From JAIQFL01 sp035295745 (lineage in GTDB: Bacteria; Acidobacteriota; Terriglobia; Bryobacterales; Bryobacteraceae), in contig DATGIL010000032.1 of assembly GCA_035295745.1 (NCBI GenBank), positions 1 through 64,000 on the forward strand: a stretch of DNA of 64,000 nt, written 5' to 3'. The translations under genes were made by a program, and so were the position numbers. This document shows positions 17,949 through 26,114 of this stretch, in pieces. The notes under the pieces were generated by a model. That model searched no databases. It had not been told where the DNA came from and saw nothing but the letters and a program-made list of their open reading frames with translations. Every line of letters begins with the position of its first letter. The stretch's first letter is position 1.

Positions 17949-19703
17949 ATGACCACTCCCGCCGCGGAGTATCGGGTTATCCCAATGGACCGGAGACCAA
18001 AAAGCAGCCATCCAAGAGTCATGGAACGTCCAACGATGGTGCAGGGCCTCCCGAGCGTCCCCGCGGATTCGGACATCTGGAACCTGTCGAGCATCCCCCG
18101 GGCGCCCAGTAACACCCGGCTGGTGGTTGCTTTTCTTTGGGCTTATCGCCTCACTGCCCTGTTGCCTCTGCTAATGGGAGTCGTAGTGTTCGCTGGCGGG
18201 TGGCTGGCTGATTCAGAGATATTAAAACGGCTGACTCCCAACACAGGAAGAATCAAGGCGAATACGGCGGTTGGCTTGATGGTCGCCGCCGGAGCGCTTC
18301 TGCTCGACGGCGAGAGCAAAATGCGCCGATGGCGCAGCATTGCGTGGCTGTGCGCCGCACTGCTCACATTGATCGGCGGCCTTTCATGGGCTGAATACAT
18401 CTTGGGCACGAACCTGGGTATTGATGAGTTGTTGTTTCGCGACTCGGCCGCCACACTCTCCTCGCACCCGGGAAGGCCCGCCGTGCTCACCGCTGCCAGC
18501 TTCTATCTGTTGGGTGCCTCCCTGCTCTTGCGAAACACGCCCCGGACCCTTCTTTCAAGCCAATGCCTCGCTAGCTTCGTCGCGATTCTCAACTTGGGCA
18601 ATCTGATCGGATACGTCTATGGACTCCAGGGCTTCATCGCGGTCCCGTTCTATCGAGGGTTCGCCATCCCCCATGTTTCCATAGCCCTCCTTATGCTTTG
18701 TGCGAGCAGCCTGCTCTCCCGTCCGCAGCACGGCATTATGAACCTTCTAAGCAGTAAAGCCATCGCGGGGGACATGGTGCGGCGCTTGCTTCCGGTCGCT
18801 GTATGGGTTCCGGTGTTGCTTGGCTGGCTGATGTGGCGTGGAGAACTCGCGGGCTACTATGGCACGGCTTTCGGTCTCAGTTTATTTACCTCCGCGAACA
18901 TCGTTGTGTTTGCTTTGCTGATCTGGCTGTATGCTGTCCGGCTGAATCACGTCGATTTCGAGAGGCTCACCATATCAGAACAAATGCATCGGGCCGAACT
19001 GGTCCGCGTTCGACAGGAGGCGCTGCAACAGACCTTCCTCCACGACCTGATGAACCACGCTGGTGCAGTCGAAGGCGTCTCCCGAGAACTGGCTGACGAG
19101 GAAATGTCACCCGAAGAGCGCAGCGAATTTGTAGGCATGCTTTCGATATCGGCTCGCTCACTCGTGGAAGAGATCCGCAGTCATCGTACACTGATTGCCG
19201 CCGAAAAAGGCGAGCTAACCGTCAAAAGAACCGCCTGCAACTCGTTGGAGGCGCTGCGATCCGCCGCTGCCGCCTGCCGGGCTTTCGGCTTCGCGGAAGA
19301 CAAGCAGATTGCCGTCCTTCCAGGCGCACAGCCGATCATCTTCCAGACGGACACCGCGCTGCTAGGCCGCGTCCTCATCAATATGCTCAAAAATGCCCTG
19401 GAAGCATCCAGTCTCGGTGCGACGGTGAGCGCCGACTGTCGCATCTCCTCCCCCGGCCGCGTTTGCTTCTCCGTCCACAATGAAGCGGTGATGCCCGACG
19501 ATATGGCAGCTCATGTTTTTCAGCGATTCTTCTCGACGAAGGGGACCGGTCGAGGCTTGGGCACCTACAGCATCAAACTCCTGACCGAACAGTATCTGGA
19601 CGGGCATGCATCGTTTGAATCGACTGCTGGCCTCGGCACGACATTCCGTGCTGAGTTCGCCATCGAACCAGCAGCACTGCAGGTCAACTCTTCAACCGGT
19701 TGA
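17949..19703 (+). CDS. Integral-membrane sensor histidine kinase
   Basis: A 584-aa protein. An N-terminal hydrophilic tail of about 50 residues is followed by a multi-helix membrane sensor region (about 58-350, at least eight hydrophobic segments). The cytoplasmic kinase has the H-box FLHDLMNHAGAVEG with the likely phospho-His at residue 365. The N-box is INMLKNALEAS and the G-box region is FFSTKGTGRGLGTYSIKLL. The H-box is atypical (HDLMNH rather than HEIRTP), as in HPK families related to signal-integrating membrane kinases. No response regulator is adjacent. Internal starts at 18021 and 18036 are possible. It sits between the psd relic and psd, as if inserted between duplicated copies. Confidence 0.85.
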   Translation: MTTPAAEYRVIPMDRRPKSSHPRVMERPTMVQGLPSVPADSDIWNLSSIPRAPSNTRLVVAFLWAYRLTALLPLLMGVVVFAGGWLADSEILKRLTPNTGRIKANTAVGLMVAAGALLLDGESKMRRWRSIAWLCAALLTLIGGLSWAEYILGTNLGIDELLFRDSAATLSSHPGRPAVLTAASFYLLGASLLLRNTPRTLLSSQCLASFVAILNLGNLIGYVYGLQGFIAVPFYRGFAIPHVSIALLMLCASSLLSRPQHGIMNLLSSKAIAGDMVRRLLPVAVWVPVLLGWLMWRGELAGYYGTAFGLSLFTSANIVVFALLIWLYAVRLNHVDFERLTISEQMHRAELVRVRQEALQQTFLHDLMNHAGAVEGVSRELADEEMSPEERSEFVGMLSISARSLVEEIRSHRTLIAAEKGELTVKRTACNSLEALRSAAAACRAFGFAEDKQIAVLPGAQPIIFQTDTALLGRVLINMLKNALEASSLGATVSADCRISSPGRVCFSVHNEAVMPDDMAAHVFQRFFSTKGTGRGLGTYSIKLLTEQYLDGHASFESTAGLGTTFRAEFAIEPAALQVNSSTG

Positions 19704-19793
19704 GCCGATTTTCGAGGATCCGTCTGGACTTCGTCTCAGAGCCCGTCGCGCTGGAGCAGCAGCAAGCCCTCCACTCTGTGGGAAAATGGTGAT

Positions 19794-20435
19794 TTGGCGA
19801 TCGTAATTGATGGAATTTATTACGCCCTAGGCCTGGCGGGCGCTGGCGCGCTAGTCGCGTGGCTGGTAAGCCCGTGGTTGGCTTCGCCTTTATGGTTGTT
19901 GGCACTCTTCTGCCTGTATTTCTTTCGCGATCCGGAGCGAACCATTCCGTCCGGCAACGTAGCGGTTTCCCCAGCCGATGGCAAGGTGCTGACGGTGAAG
20001 TTCGAAGATCCAACGCTGCAGCGCATCACCATTTTCCTGAACATTTTTGACGTTCACGTCAATCGTGCCCCCATCGAGGGCACGATCGAGAAGGTGCATT
20101 ATCAGAAGGGCAAATTCCACGTGGCCAGCCTGGAGGTGTGCTCCGAGCAGAACGAACAGAACGTGGTAACAGTGCGCGGGGATGGCACCAGCGTCACGTT
20201 CAAACAGATTGCCGGCCTGATCGCTCGGCGGATTGTGTTTCGCCCGAAGCCGGGCGATCATGTGGCAGCCGGCGATCGCGTGGGTTTGATCAAATTCGGG
20301 TCCCGTGTGGATATCCTGCTCGGGACAGAGTGGGAGATCGTGGTGAAGCCGGGCGATCGGGTGGCAGGCGGTTCCAGCGTGGTCGCGCGGCGAGTTACCC
20401 CTGGGGAGTCGCCGGGAAGAGCGCATGGCGCTTAG
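19794..20435 (+). CDS. psd: Phosphatidylserine decarboxylase proenzyme (short form)
   Basis: A 213-aa enzyme that makes phosphatidylethanolamine from phosphatidylserine. There is an N-terminal membrane hairpin (about 8-42), then SPADGKVL and the conserved NIFDVHVNRAPIEG with the catalytic His. The autocleavage site is FGSRVD with Gly169-Ser170; the Ser becomes the pyruvoyl group. Length and FGS (rather than LGST) mark the short archaetidylserine-decarboxylase-like type. The apparent start is TTG at 19794. The last 11 bases overlap pssA, consistent with the two enzymes acting in sequence. Confidence 0.92.
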   Translation: MAIVIDGIYYALGLAGAGALVAWLVSPWLASPLWLLALFCLYFFRDPERTIPSGNVAVSPADGKVLTVKFEDPTLQRITIFLNIFDVHVNRAPIEGTIEKVHYQKGKFHVASLEVCSEQNEQNVVTVRGDGTSVTFKQIAGLIARRIVFRPKPGDHVAAGDRVGLIKFGSRVDILLGTEWEIVVKPGDRVAGGSSVVARRVTPGESPGRAHGA

Positions 20436-21312
20436 GGACCGGCTGGTCGATCCGCGCTCTCCCGATCGTCGTCCGCGGCGGGCCGCGTACGCGCTGCCCA
20501 CGTTTTTCACCGCCGGCAACATCTTCCTCGGATACATCTCGATTCTTCGTTCGTTTCGCGGGTCGATGGCGGCGGCCACCGGCGCCGTTGCTGCGCACGA
20601 ACATTTCACGATCGCGGCGATCGCAATCATGGCTGCCGGAGTGCTCGACGGGCTGGATGGGCGCATTGCTCGGATGACGAATACCACCAGCGAATTCGGA
20701 CGGGAGATGGACTCCCTGGCCGACGTCATCAGCTTCGGGATGGCGCCCGCGGTGCTGGCCTTCGCGTGGGGCGTGCAGTTTGTCGATCCTTCCCTGGCCG
20801 AGCACTTCCGCAAACAACTGTTCAATGCCGGCTACTTTATCGCATTCCTGTTCCTGGTATGCGGCTCGGCACGGCTGGCGCGGTTCAATATTCAAAAGAA
20901 TCCGGTGCCTAAGAATCCGGGCCGGCCGGACCGGAAATACTTTGTCGGGCTGCCGATTCCAGCGGCTGCAGGGATGGTGTGCGCCGTGGTGTTTGCCGCG
21001 GATGGAGAGCCGCTGACCTCGTGGAGGATGTCCTCTTTGTGGCTGATGTTGCTCCTGCTGTTGGGGTTCCTGATGGTGAGCACCTGGCGTTATTACAGCT
21101 TCAAGGGAGTCAGTTTCAGCAAACCGTACACTCCGCTGATTGTCATTCTGACCTGCGCGTTCATTTACGCGATGTGGATCTGGCCGCAGCCGGTACTGCT
21201 CGCGCTCGCGATCAGTTATGTGGGAGGCGGCATCGTGATTCGATTGGGAGGCATTCTGCGGCGCAAGATTCGCCCCACACCCCCCTCGCCTACGGAGCAA
21301 AGAATTGGCTGA
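20425..21312 (+). CDS. pssA: CDP-diacylglycerol-serine O-phosphatidyltransferase
   Basis: A 295-aa membrane enzyme of the CDP-alcohol phosphatidyltransferase family. It makes phosphatidylserine from CDP-diacylglycerol and serine, the substrate for Psd. The family motif DG-x2-AR-x8-G-x3-D-x3-D is read as DGLDGRIARMTNTTSEFGREMDSLAD, complete with all metal ligands (split here only by normal spacing). About six to eight hydrophobic segments follow. It overlaps psd upstream and the Asd-like gene downstream (21305), giving a compact operon. Confidence 0.92.
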   Translation: MALRDRLVDPRSPDRRPRRAAYALPTFFTAGNIFLGYISILRSFRGSMAAATGAVAAHEHFTIAAIAIMAAGVLDGLDGRIARMTNTTSEFGREMDSLADVISFGMAPAVLAFAWGVQFVDPSLAEHFRKQLFNAGYFIAFLFLVCGSARLARFNIQKNPVPKNPGRPDRKYFVGLPIPAAAGMVCAVVFAADGEPLTSWRMSSLWLMLLLLLGFLMVSTWRYYSFKGVSFSKPYTPLIVILTCAFIYAMWIWPQPVLLALAISYVGGGIVIRLGGILRRKIRPTPPSPTEQRIG

Positions 21313-22330
21313 ACACTCGACGACCTTCGCCCTGGTGGGCAGTGACTCTCTGCTCGGCCGTGAAATCCGAGATATCGTGGCCACGTCGGCCTCCGGTATG
21401 GAGCTTCGCCTGATTGCGGCGGAAGAGGAGCACGCCGGCACACTCACCCGCGTGGGCGATGAGCCGTCGCTCGTGGAAGTGCTGGGTGTGGAGAGTCTTG
21501 CCGGCGTTAGCGCAGTGTTTTTGGCGGGTTCCGCCGCATCGAGCCACAAGGCGCTCGAGCTGGTGGAGAATGACGATCCGGGAATCGTCATTATCGACCT
21601 GACCTATTCCACAGAGGAGCGTCCTGAGGCCCGCTTGCGTGCGCCGCTGGTAGAGGCCACGAGCGACGACGAATCGGTGGTTGCGGATAGTTCCGTTCAC
21701 GTGATCGCGCATCCCGCCGCAGTCGCCCTGGCGTTGTTTTTGCGGCGGCTTCACGAGTACGCACCGATTCAGCGATCGGTCATCGAGGTGTTCGTGCCCG
21801 CCAGCGAATACGGCGCCGCGGGAGTGGAGGAGTTGCAGCAGCAGACCGTCAGTCTGCTCTCGTTCAAGAGCCTGCCCCGCGCCATCTTCGATGCCCAGTT
21901 GAGTTTCAGCCTGCTCGCCAGATACGGCGAAGAAGCGCCTGTGGCTCTGGACGAGACGGAACTGCGAATCGAGCGGCATCTGGCCAGTCTGCTGGCGCTG
22001 CCCGGAGAGGGCGCGGGAGTGACGATGCCATCGCTGCGCGTGATTCAGGCGCCGGTGTTTCACGGCTACTCCTTCTCGGCATGGGTGGAGTTTGACGAGA
22101 ATCCGGGCGTCGAGATGTTGGAGAGTAGTCTGTCGGCGGATTCGATTGAAGTACGAGGGAGGGAGTTCGAGCCGCCTACGAACGTGGGACAAGCCGGTCA
22201 GAGCGGGATCGCGGTGGGAGCGATCGTCGAGGACCGCAATCAGCCCGATGCCTGCTGGTTCTGGATGGTGGCCGATAATCTGCGACTGCTGGCGGAGAAC
22301 GCCGTAGCAGTCGCCAGGGAACTGCTATGA
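21305..22330 (+). CDS. Aspartate-semialdehyde dehydrogenase-like pseudoenzyme
   Basis: A 341-aa protein with the whole Asd fold: Rossmann start ALVGSDSLLGREI, a middle PASEYGAAGVEELQQQT, and the late motif APVFHGYSFSAWVEF. The catalytic residues are missing. The NPNC motif reads H-P-A-A with Ala139 in place of the essential Cys. The GHS histidine motif reads G-Y-S, with Tyr255 in place of His. It should therefore not reduce aspartyl phosphate. Start TTG at 21305 overlaps pssA; its end overlaps lptE by 4 bp. The conserved operon position suggests it has a retained, perhaps structural or regulatory, role. Confidence 0.8.
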   Translation: MAEHSTTFALVGSDSLLGREIRDIVATSASGMELRLIAAEEEHAGTLTRVGDEPSLVEVLGVESLAGVSAVFLAGSAASSHKALELVENDDPGIVIIDLTYSTEERPEARLRAPLVEATSDDESVVADSSVHVIAHPAAVALALFLRRLHEYAPIQRSVIEVFVPASEYGAAGVEELQQQTVSLLSFKSLPRAIFDAQLSFSLLARYGEEAPVALDETELRIERHLASLLALPGEGAGVTMPSLRVIQAPVFHGYSFSAWVEFDENPGVEMLESSLSADSIEVRGREFEPPTNVGQAGQSGIAVGAIVEDRNQPDACWFWMVADNLRLLAENAVAVARELL

Positions 22331-22908
22331 AGCACCGTGGCGCAAACACTCCTGTTTGCCGCGTCGACATGAGTGTCGACGCGGCAAACAGGAGTGTTTG
22401 CGCCACTCTACTCTTGCTGCTCGCCTTGCTGACCGGCAGTTGTGGGTATCACGTAGCGGGGCACGCCGACCTGATGCCTAAGACCATCAAGACGATCGCC
22501 ATCCCCGCATTCGGCAATCAGACCGTTCACCAGAAGCTCTCGCAGTTGATCTCCGAGGACCTGACCCGCGAGTTCATATCGCGCACCAGCTACCGAATCG
22601 TCGCCGAACCGGAGAAGGCCGACGCCCTCCTCCAGGGATCCGTGATTCAATTTCTCTCGGGCCCCAATATCGTAGACCAGGTTTCGGGACGCGCCACCGG
22701 CGCGCAGATCATCGTCGTGCTGCAACTCAGCCTGACTGACCGGCAGACCGGGAAAGTCCTATTCTCCAAACCACGGTACGAATTTCGCGAGCGGTATGAG
22801 ATTTCGCTCGATCCACAAGCCTATTTCGATGAGAGCGGCACCGCCATTATTCGTCTCAGCCGCGATGTGGCGCGTAGCGTCGTGACCGCCATCCTGGTGG
22901 ATTTCTAG
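22327..22908 (+). CDS. lptE: LptE-like LPS-assembly lipoprotein
   Basis: A 193-aa outer-membrane lipoprotein that plugs the LptD barrel for lipopolysaccharide delivery. The lipobox is LLTGSCGYH with the acylated Cys at about residue 39. The mature part starts GYHVAG and continues IKTIAIPAFGNQT, LSQLISEDLTREFISRT and ADALLQGSVIQF, as in the LptE family. The N-region of the signal peptide is unusually long because a perfect palindromic repeat (22337-22406) lies inside the coding sequence. The ATG at 22369 is an alternative start inside that palindrome. It is followed 2 bp later by holA, a pairing common in many bacteria. Confidence 0.88.
   Translation: MKHRGANTPVCRVDMSVDAANRSVCATLLLLLALLTGSCGYHVAGHADLMPKTIKTIAIPAFGNQTVHQKLSQLISEDLTREFISRTSYRIVAEPEKADALLQGSVIQFLSGPNIVDQVSGRATGAQIIVVLQLSLTDRQTGKVLFSKPRYEFRERYEISLDPQAYFDESGTAIIRLSRDVARSVVTAILVDF
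22337..22406. repeat. Family B palindromic repeat inside the lptE coding sequence
   Basis: Two perfect 33-bp inverted arms (22337-22369 and 22374-22406) flank a 4-base loop tgag. The ends read gtggcgcaaacac and gtgtttgcgccac. Within it lie the smaller hairpins 22342-22359, 22361-22382 and 22384-22401. Related sequences occur at 43411 and 49615. The element is in frame and supplies about 23 residues of the LptE leader without a stop codon. Confidence 0.95.
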
Positions 22909-22910
22909 CC

Positions 22911-23957
22911 GTGACTTCCGCCCAGTTGCTCGCGCGCATCAAGAAGCAGGCGATTCCCCCCGCAATCTTGTTGCTCGGGCCGGAATCGTATGAGCGCCGC
23001 CGGATCCGCGAAGCGCTGGCGGCCGCGTTTCCTCAGGAAGCGCTCACCGATCACGATCTCGATGCCAGCACTCTGGCTGAGGTTGTCGACGACGCGCGCT
23101 CGCTTTCGCTATTTTCTTCCGAGCGGCTGATCTGGGTGGCGAACGCGGAAGATGCCATGCCGCGAGCCAGGGTTGGGGAAGACCAGGCCGAGGCCGATTC
23201 GGCATCCGGGGATGCTGGCCCGCTGAAGAGCTACATGCAGGATCCCACTCCCGGCGTTGTGCTGGTTTTGGAAGCGATCCGCTTCGATTTCGAAGGCGAG
23301 GAGAAACGCCGCCAGGAGCGCGTGCTCAAGTTTTATAGCTCGATTCCGGAAGTAGTGGAATTGCGCCGATTCTCGGTGCGCGATGCCCGCATCGAGGCCG
23401 AGACGCTGGCACGCCGGGCGGGTCTGGGGATCGACGACTCCGCCCTCGACGCCCTGGTGGAGGCTCTCGGCGCGGATGTGGCGCGAATCGCGATCGAGGT
23501 CGACAAGTTGTCGCTGTTCGCCGGTACGCGACAAGTCGGAGTGGACGATATCTCCGCGCTAGTACCGGATGCGCGTGCCAGTACTATCTTTGTTCTCGTG
23601 AATGCGCTGGGACGGCGCGATCGGCGCCGTGCGTTGGAGGCTCTCGACACGCTTACGCGCGAAGGCGAATATCTGCCGCTCGCGCTGGCGTTCTTATCAA
23701 CTCTGTTTCGGATGGCGTTGGCTGCTCGCGAGGCGGGTCTGAAGAGTTCGCAGCAGATTATGTCGCACTTCAGCAGGCCGGGTGCGGCGATGTTCAGTTC
23801 ACGTGCCGAGCAGGTCTATCAGACCGTCTCCAAGTTCAATAAGGCGCAATTGGAGCGGGCCATCGGCCTGATCTACGAAGCGGACAAAGGAATGCGCGAC
23901 GCACGGCCGGATGACCGCACCATCATGGAGCGGTTCATTCTGGAACTGGTGAAATAG
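22911..23957 (+). CDS. holA: DNA polymerase III subunit delta
   Basis: A 348-aa clamp-loader subunit that opens the beta sliding clamp. The N-terminal HolA signature is AILLLGPESYERRRIREAL. The middle region has the typical LLVLEAIRFD-like and VELRRFSVRDARIEAETLARRAG blocks. The C-terminal collar helices include IFVLVNALGRRDRRRALEALDTL, matching the family FxLxDAxxxxxxxxAL pattern. GTG start. It is co-directional with lptE (2 bp gap) and convergent with rpsT, the classic lptE-holA-rpsT arrangement. Confidence 0.93.
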   Translation: MTSAQLLARIKKQAIPPAILLLGPESYERRRIREALAAAFPQEALTDHDLDASTLAEVVDDARSLSLFSSERLIWVANAEDAMPRARVGEDQAEADSASGDAGPLKSYMQDPTPGVVLVLEAIRFDFEGEEKRRQERVLKFYSSIPEVVELRRFSVRDARIEAETLARRAGLGIDDSALDALVEALGADVARIAIEVDKLSLFAGTRQVGVDDISALVPDARASTIFVLVNALGRRDRRRALEALDTLTREGEYLPLALAFLSTLFRMALAAREAGLKSSQQIMSHFSRPGAAMFSSRAEQVYQTVSKFNKAQLERAIGLIYEADKGMRDARPDDRTIMERFILELVK

Positions 23958-23969
23958 GGCTAGCGCGGA

Positions 23970-24236
23970 TTACGCGGCGATCGCCTTCACACGCAAATGC
24001 AGCTTGGACTTGTATCGGGCAGCGGTATTCTTCTTGATGATTCCCGATTTCGCGGAACGGTCGATGAGCGAAAACGTCTTTGGCAGCAACGCCGCAGCGG
24101 CCTTGGCGTCTTTGCTGGCGATCGCTTTGCGCATGGAGCGGATCTGGTGCCGCAAACGGCTTCGATTCTGTCGATTGTATTCCGTGCGGCGTTCGGTCTG
24201 CCGCACTCTCTTGAGTGCGGAATAAGTATTGGCCAT
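23970..24236 (-). CDS. rpsT: 30S ribosomal protein S20
   Basis: An 88-aa basic helical protein that binds 16S rRNA at the bottom of the 30S subunit. The sequence MANTYSALKRVRQTERRTEY, the RSRLRHQIRSMRKAI region and the tail GIIKKNTAARYKSKLHLRVK match S20 along its entire length. Convergent with holA with 12 bp between stops. Confidence 0.97.
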   Translation of the reverse strand: MANTYSALKRVRQTERRTEYNRQNRSRLRHQIRSMRKAIASKDAKAAAALLPKTFSLIDRSAKSGIIKKNTAARYKSKLHLRVKAIAA

Positions 24237-24345
24237 CTTTGCTAAATCGAATCCTTACAGAGTTTCTGAGTTTCCAGAATAGCGCAATGGCTCACGATTA
24301 AGCAACCGCAAGAGCACGGGTCTGCCAAGTCTGCCAGTGCGAGGG

Positions 24346-25974
24346 TCACTTGACCTGCACATTGCCGGTGGCTGCCGCCACCTTACCCTCCACTGCGTCG
24401 TGCGTCACCGGTCGTGCGACATAGCTGCCGGGAGGCACCTTGATCGTCAAAGCGGTAGTGAAGCCGGTGGTTGCGAAGTGTTCGAATGTCGCTTTCTTGA
24501 AATTGAGATCGAGCACTGTGCGCTTCCCCGCAACAAATCCACCGCCGTGATCGCGTAAAACTGCGATGATCGTCAACCGCTGCGACTGCCGGTCCTGATT
24601 GGGCTTGAAATGAAGGCGGCCCAAATCCAGGTGGACGATCATGGTAATGCTCGGCGGCCCATCCCACTGTTCCCACGTGAAGGTCGCAGGCAGATCGGTC
24701 ATGGGATCACGGGCCATTACCTCGCTATCGAGCTTCGAGACAGTCGGATTGGTCACAGCGGCGTTCTCAGCGGGCGCCATGTAGCCAAGTCGGGCCTCTA
24801 CCGAATACGGACTCTTCCCGATCAGTTTTACCTTCAGGCTGTGGAATCGCGCGTCGGCGACACCGGCAAAAGCGAGCACATACGACGTCTCCGGCACCTG
24901 TCCCAACGTCCTCAGCCCCAACACCATATCGTTGTTGTTGTGGAAGAAGGTGCCGCCCGTCCCAGAGGCTAAAACGCCCATTCCGTCATATGCCATGCCG
25001 GCTGAAGCGTTGAGATACAAACCTCGGGCGTCCAAACCATCGATCACCACTTCCGCATGGCGGGCCTTTTCCATCAACTGGGCCACGTCTTTCTCGAAGG
25101 TGCCGGTCAGGAAGCCGCCGGACGTGAGCAGGATCATGCGTTGGCCGGGCAAACTCGCCATACCGTCCACCAGGCTCGCGATCACCCCCAGTGTGCCTCG
25201 TGTACTGGACCGAACGTGGTCCCAGACCATCTTGGCCGCGGAAGTTACCAGACCTTCGGGGCAATCGTGATAACACGCGCGACACTCTGCCATTTTCGCC
25301 CCCAGCACCTGGCCACCAGGATCCATGTGTTCGGTGATCCGATACGCTTCATAAGGTTCGAAGTGGGCAGGACACCGCTGCGTATCATCGTTCACGGCCG
25401 TAATTGACGAACCCACGTTGCCTATCTGCTCGAGAAGAGTCCCCACATCTTTGGTGAATTTGACATTCTCGGATCGCGAGGTCCTCACTACTGCGACCTG
25501 GTCACCGGGAGCCAGGCTCGTTCTGACGAACGTTTTCGCCGCATCCTTCACCGGTTTCAAAAATGCCGGAAGAAGGTGCAGATCGTCGAAGCACAGGGCG
25601 ACAAACCGGGTGGCCGTCGCGACTTGAAGTCCATCAGCGGCGGCATGCGGAGTGAGGGACTCGTCCTTTGGCTTGAAAGTCAGTGTGGAGAATGCCGTGA
25701 TCGGCTGTTTCTTTCCCTCGTCGTAGACCTCAAAATCGTTTCTGGTCAGTCCCGGAACCGCATGTAGGTACTCGTCGCGAACTACGACGGGCACCTCAAC
25801 CACTCGAACGTCGGCGCGAAGAGTAACTTCGGAGGGAGGTATGTAGGGAACAGTTCTGGAGTGGATTTCGTCAGGAGCGAGAGACTGACCCGACGCCATC
25901 GCTATAAAAGCCGATACGATCTGGATCTTCCGGAGCCATGTTTGGGGATGCCAGAGGGCGAGCAACACGATCAC
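24346..25974 (-). CDS. Large exported VWA-like protein with degenerate MIDAS (TIGR03436 type)
   Basis: A 542-aa protein. N-terminal hydrophobic segment (about 12-32), then VTLRADVRVVEVPVVVRDEYLHAVPGLTRNDFEVYDEGK, the diagnostic start of the TIGR03436 family. The VWA fold follows, but the metal-site loop reads CFDDLHLL rather than DxSxS, so it probably does not bind metal in the classic way. The second half includes a beta-rich region ending TIKVPPGSYVARPV. Its partner and function are unknown. It is transcribed away from rpsT and toward it, leaving 109 bp between with no gene. Confidence 0.75.
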   Translation of the reverse strand: MIVLLALWHPQTWLRKIQIVSAFIAMASGQSLAPDEIHSRTVPYIPPSEVTLRADVRVVEVPVVVRDEYLHAVPGLTRNDFEVYDEGKKQPITAFSTLTFKPKDESLTPHAAADGLQVATATRFVALCFDDLHLLPAFLKPVKDAAKTFVRTSLAPGDQVAVVRTSRSENVKFTKDVGTLLEQIGNVGSSITAVNDDTQRCPAHFEPYEAYRITEHMDPGGQVLGAKMAECRACYHDCPEGLVTSAAKMVWDHVRSSTRGTLGVIASLVDGMASLPGQRMILLTSGGFLTGTFEKDVAQLMEKARHAEVVIDGLDARGLYLNASAGMAYDGMGVLASGTGGTFFHNNNDMVLGLRTLGQVPETSYVLAFAGVADARFHSLKVKLIGKSPYSVEARLGYMAPAENAAVTNPTVSKLDSEVMARDPMTDLPATFTWEQWDGPPSITMIVHLDLGRLHFKPNQDRQSQRLTIIAVLRDHGGGFVAGKRTVLDLNFKKATFEHFATTGFTTALTIKVPPGSYVARPVTHDAVEGKVAAATGNVQVK

Positions 25975-26114
25975 TCTCGATTCCAGACAGAAGACCGGAA
26001 ACGTGACCTACCATAGCACACCCTCTCAGGCACGGCATAGCTCCTATTGGGCATGCGTAGCCGGATTGAGAAAGCGGCCGATCAGAATCACGGTACGCAC
26101 GCACTTGCGCGCGA

